Assembly: GCF_018449695.1 (NCBI RefSeq)
Contig: NZ_JAAVUY010000028.1
Coordinates: 1 to 64,000, forward strand
Direction: 5' to 3'
DNA from: Bradyrhizobium sp. dw_411
GTDB taxonomy: Bacteria; Pseudomonadota; Alphaproteobacteria; Rhizobiales; Xanthobacteraceae
Length of the DNA: 64,000 nt
Positions within the stretch are counted from its first letter, which is position 1; the number at the start of each line of letters is the position of its first letter. A program made the translations under genes and the position numbers. Positions 31,158 through 39,116 of this stretch are shown here, one piece after another. The notes under the pieces were generated by a model. The model saw only the letters and a list, made by a program, of their open reading frames with translations. It was not told where the DNA came from and made no database searches.

Positions 31158-32504
31158 ATGAATATCAATACGTCGCCTGATCTCGTCAGCCGCAATTCTC
31201 AGAACATCACCCCGGGCTATATGTCCGGCTTCGGCAACAGTTTCGAGACCGAAGCGCTGCCGGGCGCGCTGCCGATCGGGCGCAACTCGCCGCAGCGCTG
31301 CGCTTACGGGCTTTATGCCGAACAGCTCTCCGGTTCGCCGTTCACGGCACCGCGTGGCAGCAATGAGCGTTCCTGGCTTTATCGCATTCGGCCGTCGGTG
31401 CGGCATTCCGGCCGCTTCGCCAAGGCCGATGCCAAATTATGGCGCACCGCGCCGTGTCATGAAGTCGAATTGCCGATCGCGCAATTGCGCTGGGACCCGG
31501 CGCCGATCCCGAAAGAAGACATAACCTTCCTGCAGGGCGTGCAGACCATGACCACGGCGGGCGACGCCAACACGCAAGCCGGCATGGCCGCGCATGTGTT
31601 TCTGATCACGAAATCGATGGTCGATCAGCATTTCTACAATGCCGATGGCGAGCTGCTGTTCGTGCCGCAGCAGGGCAGCCTTCGTTTTGTCACGGAGTTT
31701 GGCCGGATCGATATCGAGCCCGGTGAAATCGCGATCATCCCGCGTGGCGTGAAATTCCGCGTCGAGATCACAGCGGGTCCGGTGCGCGGTTATCTCTGTG
31801 AGAATTACGGCGGAGCCTTCACGCTGCCGGAACGTGGTCCGATCGGCGCCAATTGCCTGGCCAATGCGCGCGATTTTCTCACGCCGGTGGCGGCCTACGA
31901 GGACAAGGACACGCCGACCGAATTGTTCGTGAAATGGGGCGGGGAGTTGTTCGTGACCCAATTGCCGCATTCGCCGATCGACGTGGTGGCGTGGCATGGC
32001 AATTACGCGCCGTACAAATACGATCTGCGGGCGTTCTCGCCGGTCGGGGCGATCGGTTTCGATCACCCCGATCCATCGATCTTCACAGTCTTGACCTCGC
32101 CGTCGGAAACCGCGGGCACCGCGAATATCGATTTTGTGATTTTCCCGGAACGCTGGGCGGTGGCGGAAAACACCTTCCGTCCGCCCTGGTATCACATGAA
32201 CATCATGTCGGAGTTCATGGGGCTGATCTACGGTGTCTATGACGCCAAGCCGCAAGGTTTCACGCCCGGCGGCATCAGCCTGCACAACATGATGCTGCCG
32301 CACGGTCCCGACCGCGAGGCCTTCGAGCACGCCAGCAATTCCGAGCTCAAGCCGGTCAAGCTGACGGGCACCATGGCCTTCATGTTCGAGACCAGATATC
32401 CGCAGCGTGTGACGGCGCATGCCGCGAAGAGTCCGACGCTGCAGGACGATTACGCGGACTGCTGGAAGGGGCTGGAGAAGAGGTTTGATCCGAACCGGCC
32501 GTGA
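31158..32504 (+). CDS. hmgA: homogentisate 1,2-dioxygenase
   Basis: 448 residues, close to the 445 of the human enzyme, and similar throughout: [21 protein letters not shown] at the N-terminus, [37 protein letters not shown] and [18 protein letters not shown] in the Fe(II)-binding cupin part, and [20 protein letters not shown] near the end. It opens the ring of homogentisate to maleylacetoacetate in the cytoplasm. It follows the metallo-hydrolase gene by 1 bp with a strong ribosome site and is followed by fahA. Confidence 0.97.
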   Translation: MNINTSPDLVSRNSQNITPGYMSGFGNSFETEALPGALPIGRNSPQRCAYGLYAEQLSGSPFTAPRGSNERSWLYRIRPSVRHSGRFAKADAKLWRTAPCHEVELPIAQLRWDPAPIPKEDITFLQGVQTMTTAGDANTQAGMAAHVFLITKSMVDQHFYNADGELLFVPQQGSLRFVTEFGRIDIEPGEIAIIPRGVKFRVEITAGPVRGYLCENYGGAFTLPERGPIGANCLANARDFLTPVAAYEDKDTPTELFVKWGGELFVTQLPHSPIDVVAWHGNYAPYKYDLRAFSPVGAIGFDHPDPSIFTVLTSPSETAGTANIDFVIFPERWAVAENTFRPPWYHMNIMSEFMGLIYGVYDAKPQGFTPGGISLHNMMLPHGPDREAFEHASNSELKPVKLTGTMAFMFETRYPQRVTAHAAKSPTLQDDYADCWKGLEKRFDPNRP

Positions 32505-32534
32505 AATCTCAGGGCCGAGCAAAACTCTTTCAAC

Positions 32535-32637
32535 GTCATTCCGGGATGGTCCGAAGGACCAGACCTCAGATGTGCAATTGCACATCGGGGAATCTCGAGA
32601 TTCCGGGTTCATCGCTGCGCGATGCCCCGGAATGACG
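32535..32637. repeat. palindromic element, GTCATTCCGGG family (extended)
   Basis: 103-bp copy between hmgA and fahA, with an extra inner hairpin GTGCAATTGCAC near 32572. It lies within the operon, so it may tune fahA expression. Confidence 0.85.
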
Positions 32638-32660
32638 ACAAACAATAATCAGGACTGAAA

Positions 32661-33935
32661 ATGGTGCCCCATCCCAACGATCCCTCGCTCTACTCCTTCG
32701 TCCCCGTCGATCCAACATCTGACTTCCCGATCCAGAATCTCCCTTACGGCGTGTTCTCGTCCGGCGGTGGATTGGCGCCGCGCGTCGGCGTCGCGATCGG
32801 CGATTTCGTGCTCGACCTCTGGGAGCTCGAACAGGACGGCCGGTTGAATGTCGGTGACCTCGGCGCGTTCTCGGCACCGACGCTCAATCCCTTCATGGCG
32901 CTGGGGCCAAAACTCTGGTCGCACACCCGCGCGCGGATCAGCGAGTTGTTGCGTCATGACAATCCCGAACTGCGCGACAATGAGGAGTTGCGCAAACTCG
33001 CGCTGGTGCCGATGGCGCAGGTGAAACTGCATATGCCGATCGCGGTCTCCGGCTACACGGATTTTTATTCGTCGAAGGAACACGCTACCAATGTCGGCGT
33101 CATGTTCCGTGGCAAGGACAATGCGTTGCAGCGGAACTGGCTGCATATGCCAATCGGCTATAACGGGCGCGCATCGACCGTGGTGGTCAGCGGCACCAAA
33201 GTGCGCCGCCCCCGCGGTCAGTTGAAGCCGCCGGGCGCGGAGCTTCCGAGCTTTGGCGCGTGCAGGCGGCTCGACTTCGAACTGGAAATGGGCGTCGTGA
33301 TCGGACAGCCCTCGCCGATGGGCGAGATGCTCGACGAGGTCAGCGCCGCGGAGATGATCTTCGGCTTTGTGCTGTTGAACGACTGGAGCGCGCGCGACAT
33401 CCAGCAATGGGAATATGTCCCGCTCGGCCCGTTCCAGGGCAAGGCCTTCGCGACCTCGATCAGCCCGTGGATCGTGACCCGCGAGGCGCTGGAGCCGTTT
33501 CGCGTGCAGGGCCCGGCGCAGGATCCAGCGCCGTTGCCCTATCTGCAGCAGGTGCAACCCAACAATTACGATCTGCAACTCGATGTCGGCTTGCGTGCGG
33601 CGCCGATGAAGGAGTCGATGCGAATCTGCCGTACCAATTTCAAATACATGTACTGGTCGTCGGTGCAGCAGCTCGTGCATCACGCGTCGTCCGGCTGCGC
33701 GATGAATATCGGCGATCTCTTGGGCAGCGGCACCATCAGCGGGCCGGAGAAGGACCAACGCGGCAGCCTGCTTGAAATCTCGTGGAATGGCACCGAGCCG
33801 GTTGAATTATCAGGCGGTATCAAGCGGACCTTTCTCGAAGACGGAGATTCCCTCAGTTTACACGGTTGGTGCCAGGGCGACGGCTACCGTGTGGGTTTTG
33901 GCGAGGTCGAAGGGACGATCCTGCCGGCGCAGTAG
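32661..33935 (+). CDS. fahA: fumarylacetoacetase
   Basis: 424 residues, as in other fumarylacetoacetases. It has an N-terminal SH3-like domain (FPIQNLPYGVFSSGG) and the catalytic beta-roll with YTDFYSSKEHATNVGVMFRG, IGYNGRASTVVVSGT, DFELEMGVVIG, NDWSARDIQQWEYVPLGPF and AMNIGDLLGSGTISGP. The Asp, two Glu and Asp metal ligands of the mouse enzyme have equivalents in these blocks. It hydrolyses fumarylacetoacetate to fumarate and acetoacetate, the last step after hmgA. The isomerase step between them is not encoded in the window. Confidence 0.97.
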   Translation: MVPHPNDPSLYSFVPVDPTSDFPIQNLPYGVFSSGGGLAPRVGVAIGDFVLDLWELEQDGRLNVGDLGAFSAPTLNPFMALGPKLWSHTRARISELLRHDNPELRDNEELRKLALVPMAQVKLHMPIAVSGYTDFYSSKEHATNVGVMFRGKDNALQRNWLHMPIGYNGRASTVVVSGTKVRRPRGQLKPPGAELPSFGACRRLDFELEMGVVIGQPSPMGEMLDEVSAAEMIFGFVLLNDWSARDIQQWEYVPLGPFQGKAFATSISPWIVTREALEPFRVQGPAQDPAPLPYLQQVQPNNYDLQLDVGLRAAPMKESMRICRTNFKYMYWSSVQQLVHHASSGCAMNIGDLLGSGTISGPEKDQRGSLLEISWNGTEPVELSGGIKRTFLEDGDSLSLHGWCQGDGYRVGFGEVEGTILPAQ

Positions 33936-33940
33936 CCGCC

Positions 33941-34019
33941 GTCATTCCGGGATGGTCCGAAGGACCAGACCCGGAATCTCGAGATTCCGGGTTCCTGCTG
34001 CGCAGGCCCCGGAATGACG
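33941..34019. repeat. palindromic element, GTCATTCCGGG family
   Basis: 79-bp copy 5 bp after the fahA stop and 14 bp before the end of the convergent DUF1272 gene. Its position suits a bidirectional terminator. Confidence 0.85.
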
Positions 34020-34033
34020 ACGAGAGAGACAGC

Positions 34034-34345
34034 TCACCGCTCTTCCGGCGCAATATCCCTGATCCGTCCGCAATGCGCGGCGACATCGTCGAGACCATAT
34101 TTCAGATGCACGCGCTTGTCTGACGGCAGTTGTTTCTCGGCGCACACACCAGGCCGCCATTCCCTCGTCGGGCGGATTGGCCGCGGAACAAATCCGCCGC
34201 CGCAGTTCGGGCAGACATTGTCGAGTTTGCTCTCGGCGCATTCAGCGCAAAACGTACACTCGTAGCTGCAGATCCGCGCGTCCGTTGAATTGGGCGGGAG
34301 ATCCCTATCGCAATATTCGCAGTTCGGCCGGAGTTGCAATGCCAT
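34034..34345 (-). CDS. DUF1272 cysteine-rich protein
   Basis: 103 residues from MALQLRPNCE. The first 55 residues match DUF1272: NCEYCDRDLPPNS, ICSYECTFCAECAE, VCPNCGGGFVPRPIRP, with eight Cys arranged as two zinc knuckles. The C-terminal 40 residues are charged and not assigned. A small cytoplasmic zinc-binding protein of unknown role. Confidence 0.82.
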   Translation of the reverse strand: MALQLRPNCEYCDRDLPPNSTDARICSYECTFCAECAESKLDNVCPNCGGGFVPRPIRPTREWRPGVCAEKQLPSDKRVHLKYGLDDVAAHCGRIRDIAPEER

Positions 34346-34432
34346 GGTCCGTCTTCCCCCGTGAAGCGACGATGATCGCAAATCAGCGACGCGGCTTGAA
34401 TGACGAATTCCCCTCGATTCCGGACGGGATAG

Positions 34433-35548
34433 CTATCGTTTCCCGGCCTGCCATTCACGGGTCAGGCTCGCGATATCGGCCATCGCGGTGTCGCGGATCG
34501 TCGAGGGCGTGCGCGAAAAGCGCGGCGCCGGTGCGGGCTGGGTGACGCCGTGGCGGGTCACGAAGGTCTGTCGGGCCGCCATGTGCGGATGTTCCGGCGC
34601 TTCCTTCATGGTCAGGACCGGCGCGAAGCAGATGTCGGTGCCTTCCATGATCTCACACCATTCGTCGCGCGTCTTGGTCTTGAACACCTCCACCAGTTTC
34701 TGCTTGAGCGCGGGCCACGCCTTACGATCCATGTGAGCGTCGAAATCGGAATGCGAGAGGCCGGCCAGATCGCGCAGCAGCGCGTAGAATTGCGGCTCGA
34801 TCGAGCCGATCGAAATGAAGCTTTTGCAGGCGCATTCATAGACACCATAGAAATGCGCGCCGCCGTCGAGAAAATTGGTCCCTCGTTGTTCGGTCCATCG
34901 GCCGGCCGCGGTCATGTCAAAGAACATCGACATCAGCGACGCCGCGCCGTCGCACATCGCCGCGTCCACCACCTGTCCCTTGCCGGACGTCTTGGCTTCC
35001 AGCAATGCGGCGAGCACGCCGACCACGAGATAGAGTGCCCCGCCGCCGAAATCGCCGACCAGATTGAGCGGCGGCACCGGTGTTTCGGCGGTGCCGATGG
35101 CCGCGAGCGCGCCGGTGACCGAGATATAATTGATGTCATGGCCGGCGGCCTTCGCCAGCGGGCCCTCCTGGCCCCATCCGGTCATGCGGCCATAGACCAG
35201 GCGCGGGTTTCGCGCCTGCACGACGTCAGGGCCGAGACCGAGCCGCTCCATCACGCCGGGACGAAAACCCTCGACCAGCGCATCGGCACCGCCGAGCAGA
35301 TCGAGCACCTGTGCGATCGCGGCCTTGTCCTTCAGGTCGAGTTCGACAATCTTCCGTCCACGCCCGGAGGCGGATTTGAGATTCTTGCCGGTGCCGACAC
35401 GATCGAGTGTCACGACTTCTGCGCCCATATCGGCCAACATCATGCAGGCAAAGGGACCCGGTCCGATGCCGGCGAATTCCACGACGCGGAAACCCGCGAG
35501 CGGACCGGAGGCGCCGACGGAGGAGTGTGGGGCAGATTTTTCGAGCAC
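34433..35548 (-). CDS. CaiB/BaiF-family CoA-transferase or alpha-methylacyl-CoA racemase
   Basis: 371 residues from the GTG at 35548, which is preceded by GGGAGA. A longer frame to 35659 has no visible site. LAGFRVVEFAGIGPGPFACMMLADMGAEVV is the class III CoA-transferase N-terminus. The motif YGRMTGWGQEGPLAKAAGHDINYISVTGAL contains the Asp that is catalytic in the family. DGGAHFYGVYECACKSFISIGSIEPQFYALL is characteristic of the racemase subgroup. It probably epimerises 2-methylacyl-CoA; transferase activity cannot be excluded. Confidence 0.82.
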   Translation of the reverse strand: MLEKSAPHSSVGASGPLAGFRVVEFAGIGPGPFACMMLADMGAEVVTLDRVGTGKNLKSASGRGRKIVELDLKDKAAIAQVLDLLGGADALVEGFRPGVMERLGLGPDVVQARNPRLVYGRMTGWGQEGPLAKAAGHDINYISVTGALAAIGTAETPVPPLNLVGDFGGGALYLVVGVLAALLEAKTSGKGQVVDAAMCDGAASLMSMFFDMTAAGRWTEQRGTNFLDGGAHFYGVYECACKSFISIGSIEPQFYALLRDLAGLSHSDFDAHMDRKAWPALKQKLVEVFKTKTRDEWCEIMEGTDICFAPVLTMKEAPEHPHMAARQTFVTRHGVTQPAPAPRFSRTPSTIRDTAMADIASLTREWQAGKR

Positions 35549-35687
35549 GTGGGGGTCTCCCGAAGTCGCTTGGTGACGAAATTGTCTAGCCTTGCGGGAA
35601 GGGAGGCAAGCGCCTTTTGGCGAGAAGTACGGCCGGCAGTGCGGCGCGCATTGCTGCACGCCGCTTGCCCGGGTCCGTGCCCGATCC

Positions 35688-38006
35688 TCATGGCCTTTTC
35701 AGGATTGCTCCAATCTTGTCCACGGTCATGGAGGGCAAGAAATCCGGATCGGTAACGATTGCCATGGCTTCGTCCTGCGTCAGGGCGCGCAACGACCGGA
35801 CCTTGGTCTCGCCGCTGCCGATTTCCCACGCACTTTCCCAGAGTACCGCCAACAGGTGGGCACCCTGCTTCATCACATTGATGGTCTTTTGGCCGTAGGC
35901 GGCCCACAACGCGTCGGAACTCGCTTTTCCGCCTTTGCCGACGTCGACATAGGTCTGGACCATGTCCATCGGTGGAATTTGCTTAAATACGTCGCGCATC
36001 ATCTCGATGGTCTTCTGCGCCGCCTCAAAGCCGTTCGTTATCTGCTCGCTCTTTTTCGCCTGTGGCGTCCGCATCAGGCCGCTCAGGATTTCCTTGCGAT
36101 GATCGAAGACCATCTTATCCTCATAGGCGGAATGGACGCCCTGGCCTAACGGACGCTTCTCGGTCGTGCCCGCCTTTTTGCCTTTTGTGAACTCATGTTC
36201 CTGCGGCCGTTCTGGATCTCCGTCGTGGAGGTAGGAGATGTGGAGAGGCTGGCATGCGTCACCCACATAGTGGGTAAGCACGCCGGCGGCACACACGAAT
36301 TTCTGGGCTTCGCCATCGGCGGCAAACTGGCACATCTCGTCGAAAATCTGCCACACCCGGAAGGGCAGCAGTCCCCGGTGCTTCGCCGCGATCGGCTCAC
36401 CGCTGAGAATGTCGTCCACGCTGTCGTAGAAAGCCTGCCATTTGTCGGGGTCGATAAAATCGGGGCTGGTCGTCAAGCTGAGCAGCGTGTTGCCGTCCGC
36501 GTCCTTTTGATCCATGTCGGCGAAATGGTTCGGCCCTTCCGAGGGCCGGGTGTGGTTTTGCTTGCCGACACCGGGCTTCCAGAAGAAATCCGGCACATCC
36601 GCCATCGGCACGAAATCCTGGGTGCCCATACCCTTGAAGTCCCCTTCCTCGAGGGCGTCATCGTCGTGGCTTATGATTTCCTTGTTATTCTCCATCAGCG
36701 TATCGAGATGCGGGTATTTTCCCGACAACGCGACGAGGGTGCGCGTCGCGATGGAGAAATGGCCGAGGGCGCCCCAGGTATCCGTTTGGTCGAGATTCCA
36801 GTCGCGAACCGGGTCGACTTCGAGAAGCGCGCAGACTCTCGACAGCAACGTTGCCAGGGCAAAGCTTTGCGGAGGAGCGCTTTCGGATGAGGCGAGCATG
36901 TTGCGTCCCCATTCCATGGCCAGCGGCAAGAAAGGCTTGTCGGCGTTGGCCTTCGGATCTGCGTCGGCGATTGGCTCCAGCATCCAAAGCGTTCCGGAAT
37001 CGCCGGGATGTGTTGCAAACCCGGGTGCAGGATATCGTTTTCCGCCGCGGGTTTTCGCGGGTGCGCGCGGACCGATGAACAGGTCCGAGACGTACTCGAA
37101 GCCGCCACTCGTCTTGTATCTGTAAAACAGACCTTGAATTTCGCCTAGCATTTCTCCCGTTGCGGCGCCGACGCCGCGAACGTGACAGCCCACAAGTGAC
37201 AATGTCAGATTTATCCCGGAGAAATCGGCCATTGGCCCCAAAATGCCGATACCCGGAACCTTGGTGGTCCATCGCGAAACGTCGTCGACTTCGATCAAGC
37301 CGATGTCGAGGTTCACGTAAGTGTCCTTGCCCGGGAAGTTCGGATAGATCGATGTGAACGATTGGCGCGTGAGTTGCTTGGCCGCGCTTACACCAACCCG
37401 TTCGCGTACGCCATTGAGTTCGGACCAGACGATTTCTCCGGCATCGCCGGTCACATGCCGGTTAGTGAGGGCGAATACCTTGTGCCCATCACTCACAAGA
37501 CAGCCGACCGTGGCCACGTATTCCTGGCCCTGTACTTCCGCGATGATCGGATTGCCGGGGCCGATATTGTTCAGCGGAAAACGAATATTTTGCGCTTCGA
37601 TCTCCGTCTTGGATTCTTTGGGGGCCTCGATAACGCAGATCGGTACACGTTTCCCGTCGGGCATGAATATGGTGCCTGGTACGAACTGGTCGGGCTTCGA
37701 AGCAAATACCTTGTAGTCTTGCCACTGGTTCACGAAGACCAGAATGCACGGCCAGGAATAGGGTCTGACCTCGGAATTATCCAGCCGGCGGGCCGACGTG
37801 CCGTGGATCTTCTTCTTGTCATTTGGCCAGCTATCCCCCTGTCGTATCCGGTAACGTCCGATCGCGGTCGCAACGACATTGGGATACCGCATCAGGTGAA
37901 CGTGGAATAAATCTCGTGCCGTGACGAGATCGTTCAGCGACAGGTTGGCGAAATTATTGTCCTGGTTCTGAAATGCGGAGAGGTCGATCTGGGGCTGCGC
38001 TTTCAT
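35688..38006 (-). CDS. serine protease/P1-nuclease-phospholipase-C-like fusion protein
   Basis: 772 residues from the ATG at 38006, with GGAGAA upstream; no signal peptide. Residues about 165-345 look like a chymotrypsin-fold protease: His184 (ALTNRHV), Asp234 (NLDIGLIEV), Ser337 (HPGDSGTLWML). Residues about 411-735 match P1/S1 nuclease and zinc phospholipase C. W411-GALG-H416 equals W1/H6 of P1, with D470 (MADVPDF), H494 (PNHFADMD), H579, D583 and H589 (HYVGDACQPLH), H625 and E629 (HSAYE). All nine ligand positions are filled, the last with Glu for Asp. In P1 the amino group of W1 binds zinc, so the internal W411 implies processing or a changed site. Residues 1-160 are unassigned. The gene is monocistronic between its own promoter and the CoA-transferase gene. 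Confidence 0.78.
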   Translation of the reverse strand: MKAQPQIDLSAFQNQDNNFANLSLNDLVTARDLFHVHLMRYPNVVATAIGRYRIRQGDSWPNDKKKIHGTSARRLDNSEVRPYSWPCILVFVNQWQDYKVFASKPDQFVPGTIFMPDGKRVPICVIEAPKESKTEIEAQNIRFPLNNIGPGNPIIAEVQGQEYVATVGCLVSDGHKVFALTNRHVTGDAGEIVWSELNGVRERVGVSAAKQLTRQSFTSIYPNFPGKDTYVNLDIGLIEVDDVSRWTTKVPGIGILGPMADFSGINLTLSLVGCHVRGVGAATGEMLGEIQGLFYRYKTSGGFEYVSDLFIGPRAPAKTRGGKRYPAPGFATHPGDSGTLWMLEPIADADPKANADKPFLPLAMEWGRNMLASSESAPPQSFALATLLSRVCALLEVDPVRDWNLDQTDTWGALGHFSIATRTLVALSGKYPHLDTLMENNKEIISHDDDALEEGDFKGMGTQDFVPMADVPDFFWKPGVGKQNHTRPSEGPNHFADMDQKDADGNTLLSLTTSPDFIDPDKWQAFYDSVDDILSGEPIAAKHRGLLPFRVWQIFDEMCQFAADGEAQKFVCAAGVLTHYVGDACQPLHISYLHDGDPERPQEHEFTKGKKAGTTEKRPLGQGVHSAYEDKMVFDHRKEILSGLMRTPQAKKSEQITNGFEAAQKTIEMMRDVFKQIPPMDMVQTYVDVGKGGKASSDALWAAYGQKTINVMKQGAHLLAVLWESAWEIGSGETKVRSLRALTQDEAMAIVTDPDFLPSMTVDKIGAILKRP

Positions 38007-38123
38007 GAGGGTTCTCCAAAAAAGCTGAATGAAGGCCGGCCTGATGCAGCGATCGGAATCGCGAGAAATCGTTTCGGTCTGGCTGGCCGGGAGCAACGTG
38101 GCGCCGCCGAAAATGCATAATCT

Positions 38124-38152
38124 ATCTAAAATCGTAACTTATAATATTTCAA
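38124..38152 (-). promoter_or_regulatory. sigma-70-like promoter for the fusion gene
   Basis: On the minus strand TTGAAA (38147-38152), a 17-nt spacer and TTAGAT (38124-38129), in a clearly AT-rich patch 118 nt upstream of the fusion start. Confidence 0.4.
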
Positions 38153-38241
38153 TCAAAGAGATATTGGTTCAGCCGGGATAAATTTCCAATGTGCCGGTTT
38201 GTCGCAATGTGGCTCCCATCCTATCGACGTTTCATGGCTTC

Positions 38242-38273
38242 AAAATGAAACGGCGCGCATTGCTGCGCGCCGT
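38242..38273 (-). terminator. rho-independent terminator after the molybdenum hydroxylase operon
   Basis: Perfect 10-bp arms ACGGCGCGCA (38250-38259) and TGCGCGCCGT (38264-38273) with a TTGC loop. On the minus strand the stem is followed by TTTCATTTTG. It lies about 28 nt past the stop of the FAD-subunit gene. Confidence 0.75.
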
Positions 38274-38301
38274 TCTGTCCGGAATGCTTGAAATGCCGGG
38301 G

Positions 38302-39102
38302 TCAGCCGGCTTCAGCAATCGCGCGTTGTGCCATCACCTTGATCAGGTTGGCGCGATAGGCCGACGATCCGTGAATATCGGTCAGGAGCCCGTCAGCGGA
38401 GATTTTCACGCTGTCCAGTGCGCCCGGCGACCAGTTCGCCTTCAGCGCAGCCTCGATTGCCGGTATCCGCATCACGCCGTTCTGCGATGCGCCGGTTGCG
38501 GCAACCCGGACATCTCCCGCTTTGGTCCTGGCCACGAACACGCCGGTGAGTGCGAAACGCGAGGCGGGGTGGCGCATTTTTGCGTAAGCCGCCTTGGCGG
38601 GAATCGGGAACACGATCTGCGTGATGATTTCGCCGTCCGCAAGCGCAGTCGTGAACAGTCCCTTGAAGAAATCGTCGGCGGCGATGCTGCGCTTGTCGGT
38701 TTTCACCGTCGCGCCGAGCGCCAGAACGGCCGCGGGATAATCCGCGGCGGGATCGTTGTTGGCGATCGAGCCGCCGATGGTGCCGCGATGGCGCACCTGG
38801 GGATCGCCGAGCACCGAGGTCAGATGCCCGATTGCCGGGATCGCCTTTTTGACGTCGGCGCTTTGCATGATGTCGAAGTAAGTCGTTGCGGCCTTGATCG
38901 TCAGTGCGTCGGCCGACACCTCGATGCCAACCAGTTCCTTGATACGTCCGAGATCGATCACGTCGGAGGGTGAGGCCAGCCGCTGCTTCATCACGGGGAT
39001 CAGCGTGTGGCCGCCCGCCAGATATTTGGGCTCCGAACCGCTGGCGAAAAGTGCCGTGGCTTCGGCAACGGAGGAGGGGCGATGATAGGTTGTCTCATAC
39101 AT
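38302..39102 (-). CDS. FAD-binding subunit of a xanthine dehydrogenase-family enzyme (CoxM-like)
   Basis: 266 residues from MYETTYHRPSS, 14 bp after the large-subunit gene. FAD motifs of the CoxM family are seen: AGGHTLIPVMKQRL near residue 31 and TIGGSIANNDPAADYPAAVLALGA near residue 105. It passes electrons from the [2Fe-2S] subunit to FAD and then to an acceptor. Third gene of the small-large-medium operon on the minus strand. Confidence 0.9.
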   Translation of the reverse strand: MYETTYHRPSSVAEATALFASGSEPKYLAGGHTLIPVMKQRLASPSDVIDLGRIKELVGIEVSADALTIKAATTYFDIMQSADVKKAIPAIGHLTSVLGDPQVRHRGTIGGSIANNDPAADYPAAVLALGATVKTDKRSIAADDFFKGLFTTALADGEIITQIVFPIPAKAAYAKMRHPASRFALTGVFVARTKAGDVRVAATGASQNGVMRIPAIEAALKANWSPGALDSVKISADGLLTDIHGSSAYRANLIKVMAQRAIAEAG

Positions 39103-39116
39103 GGTCCGTCTCCCTC

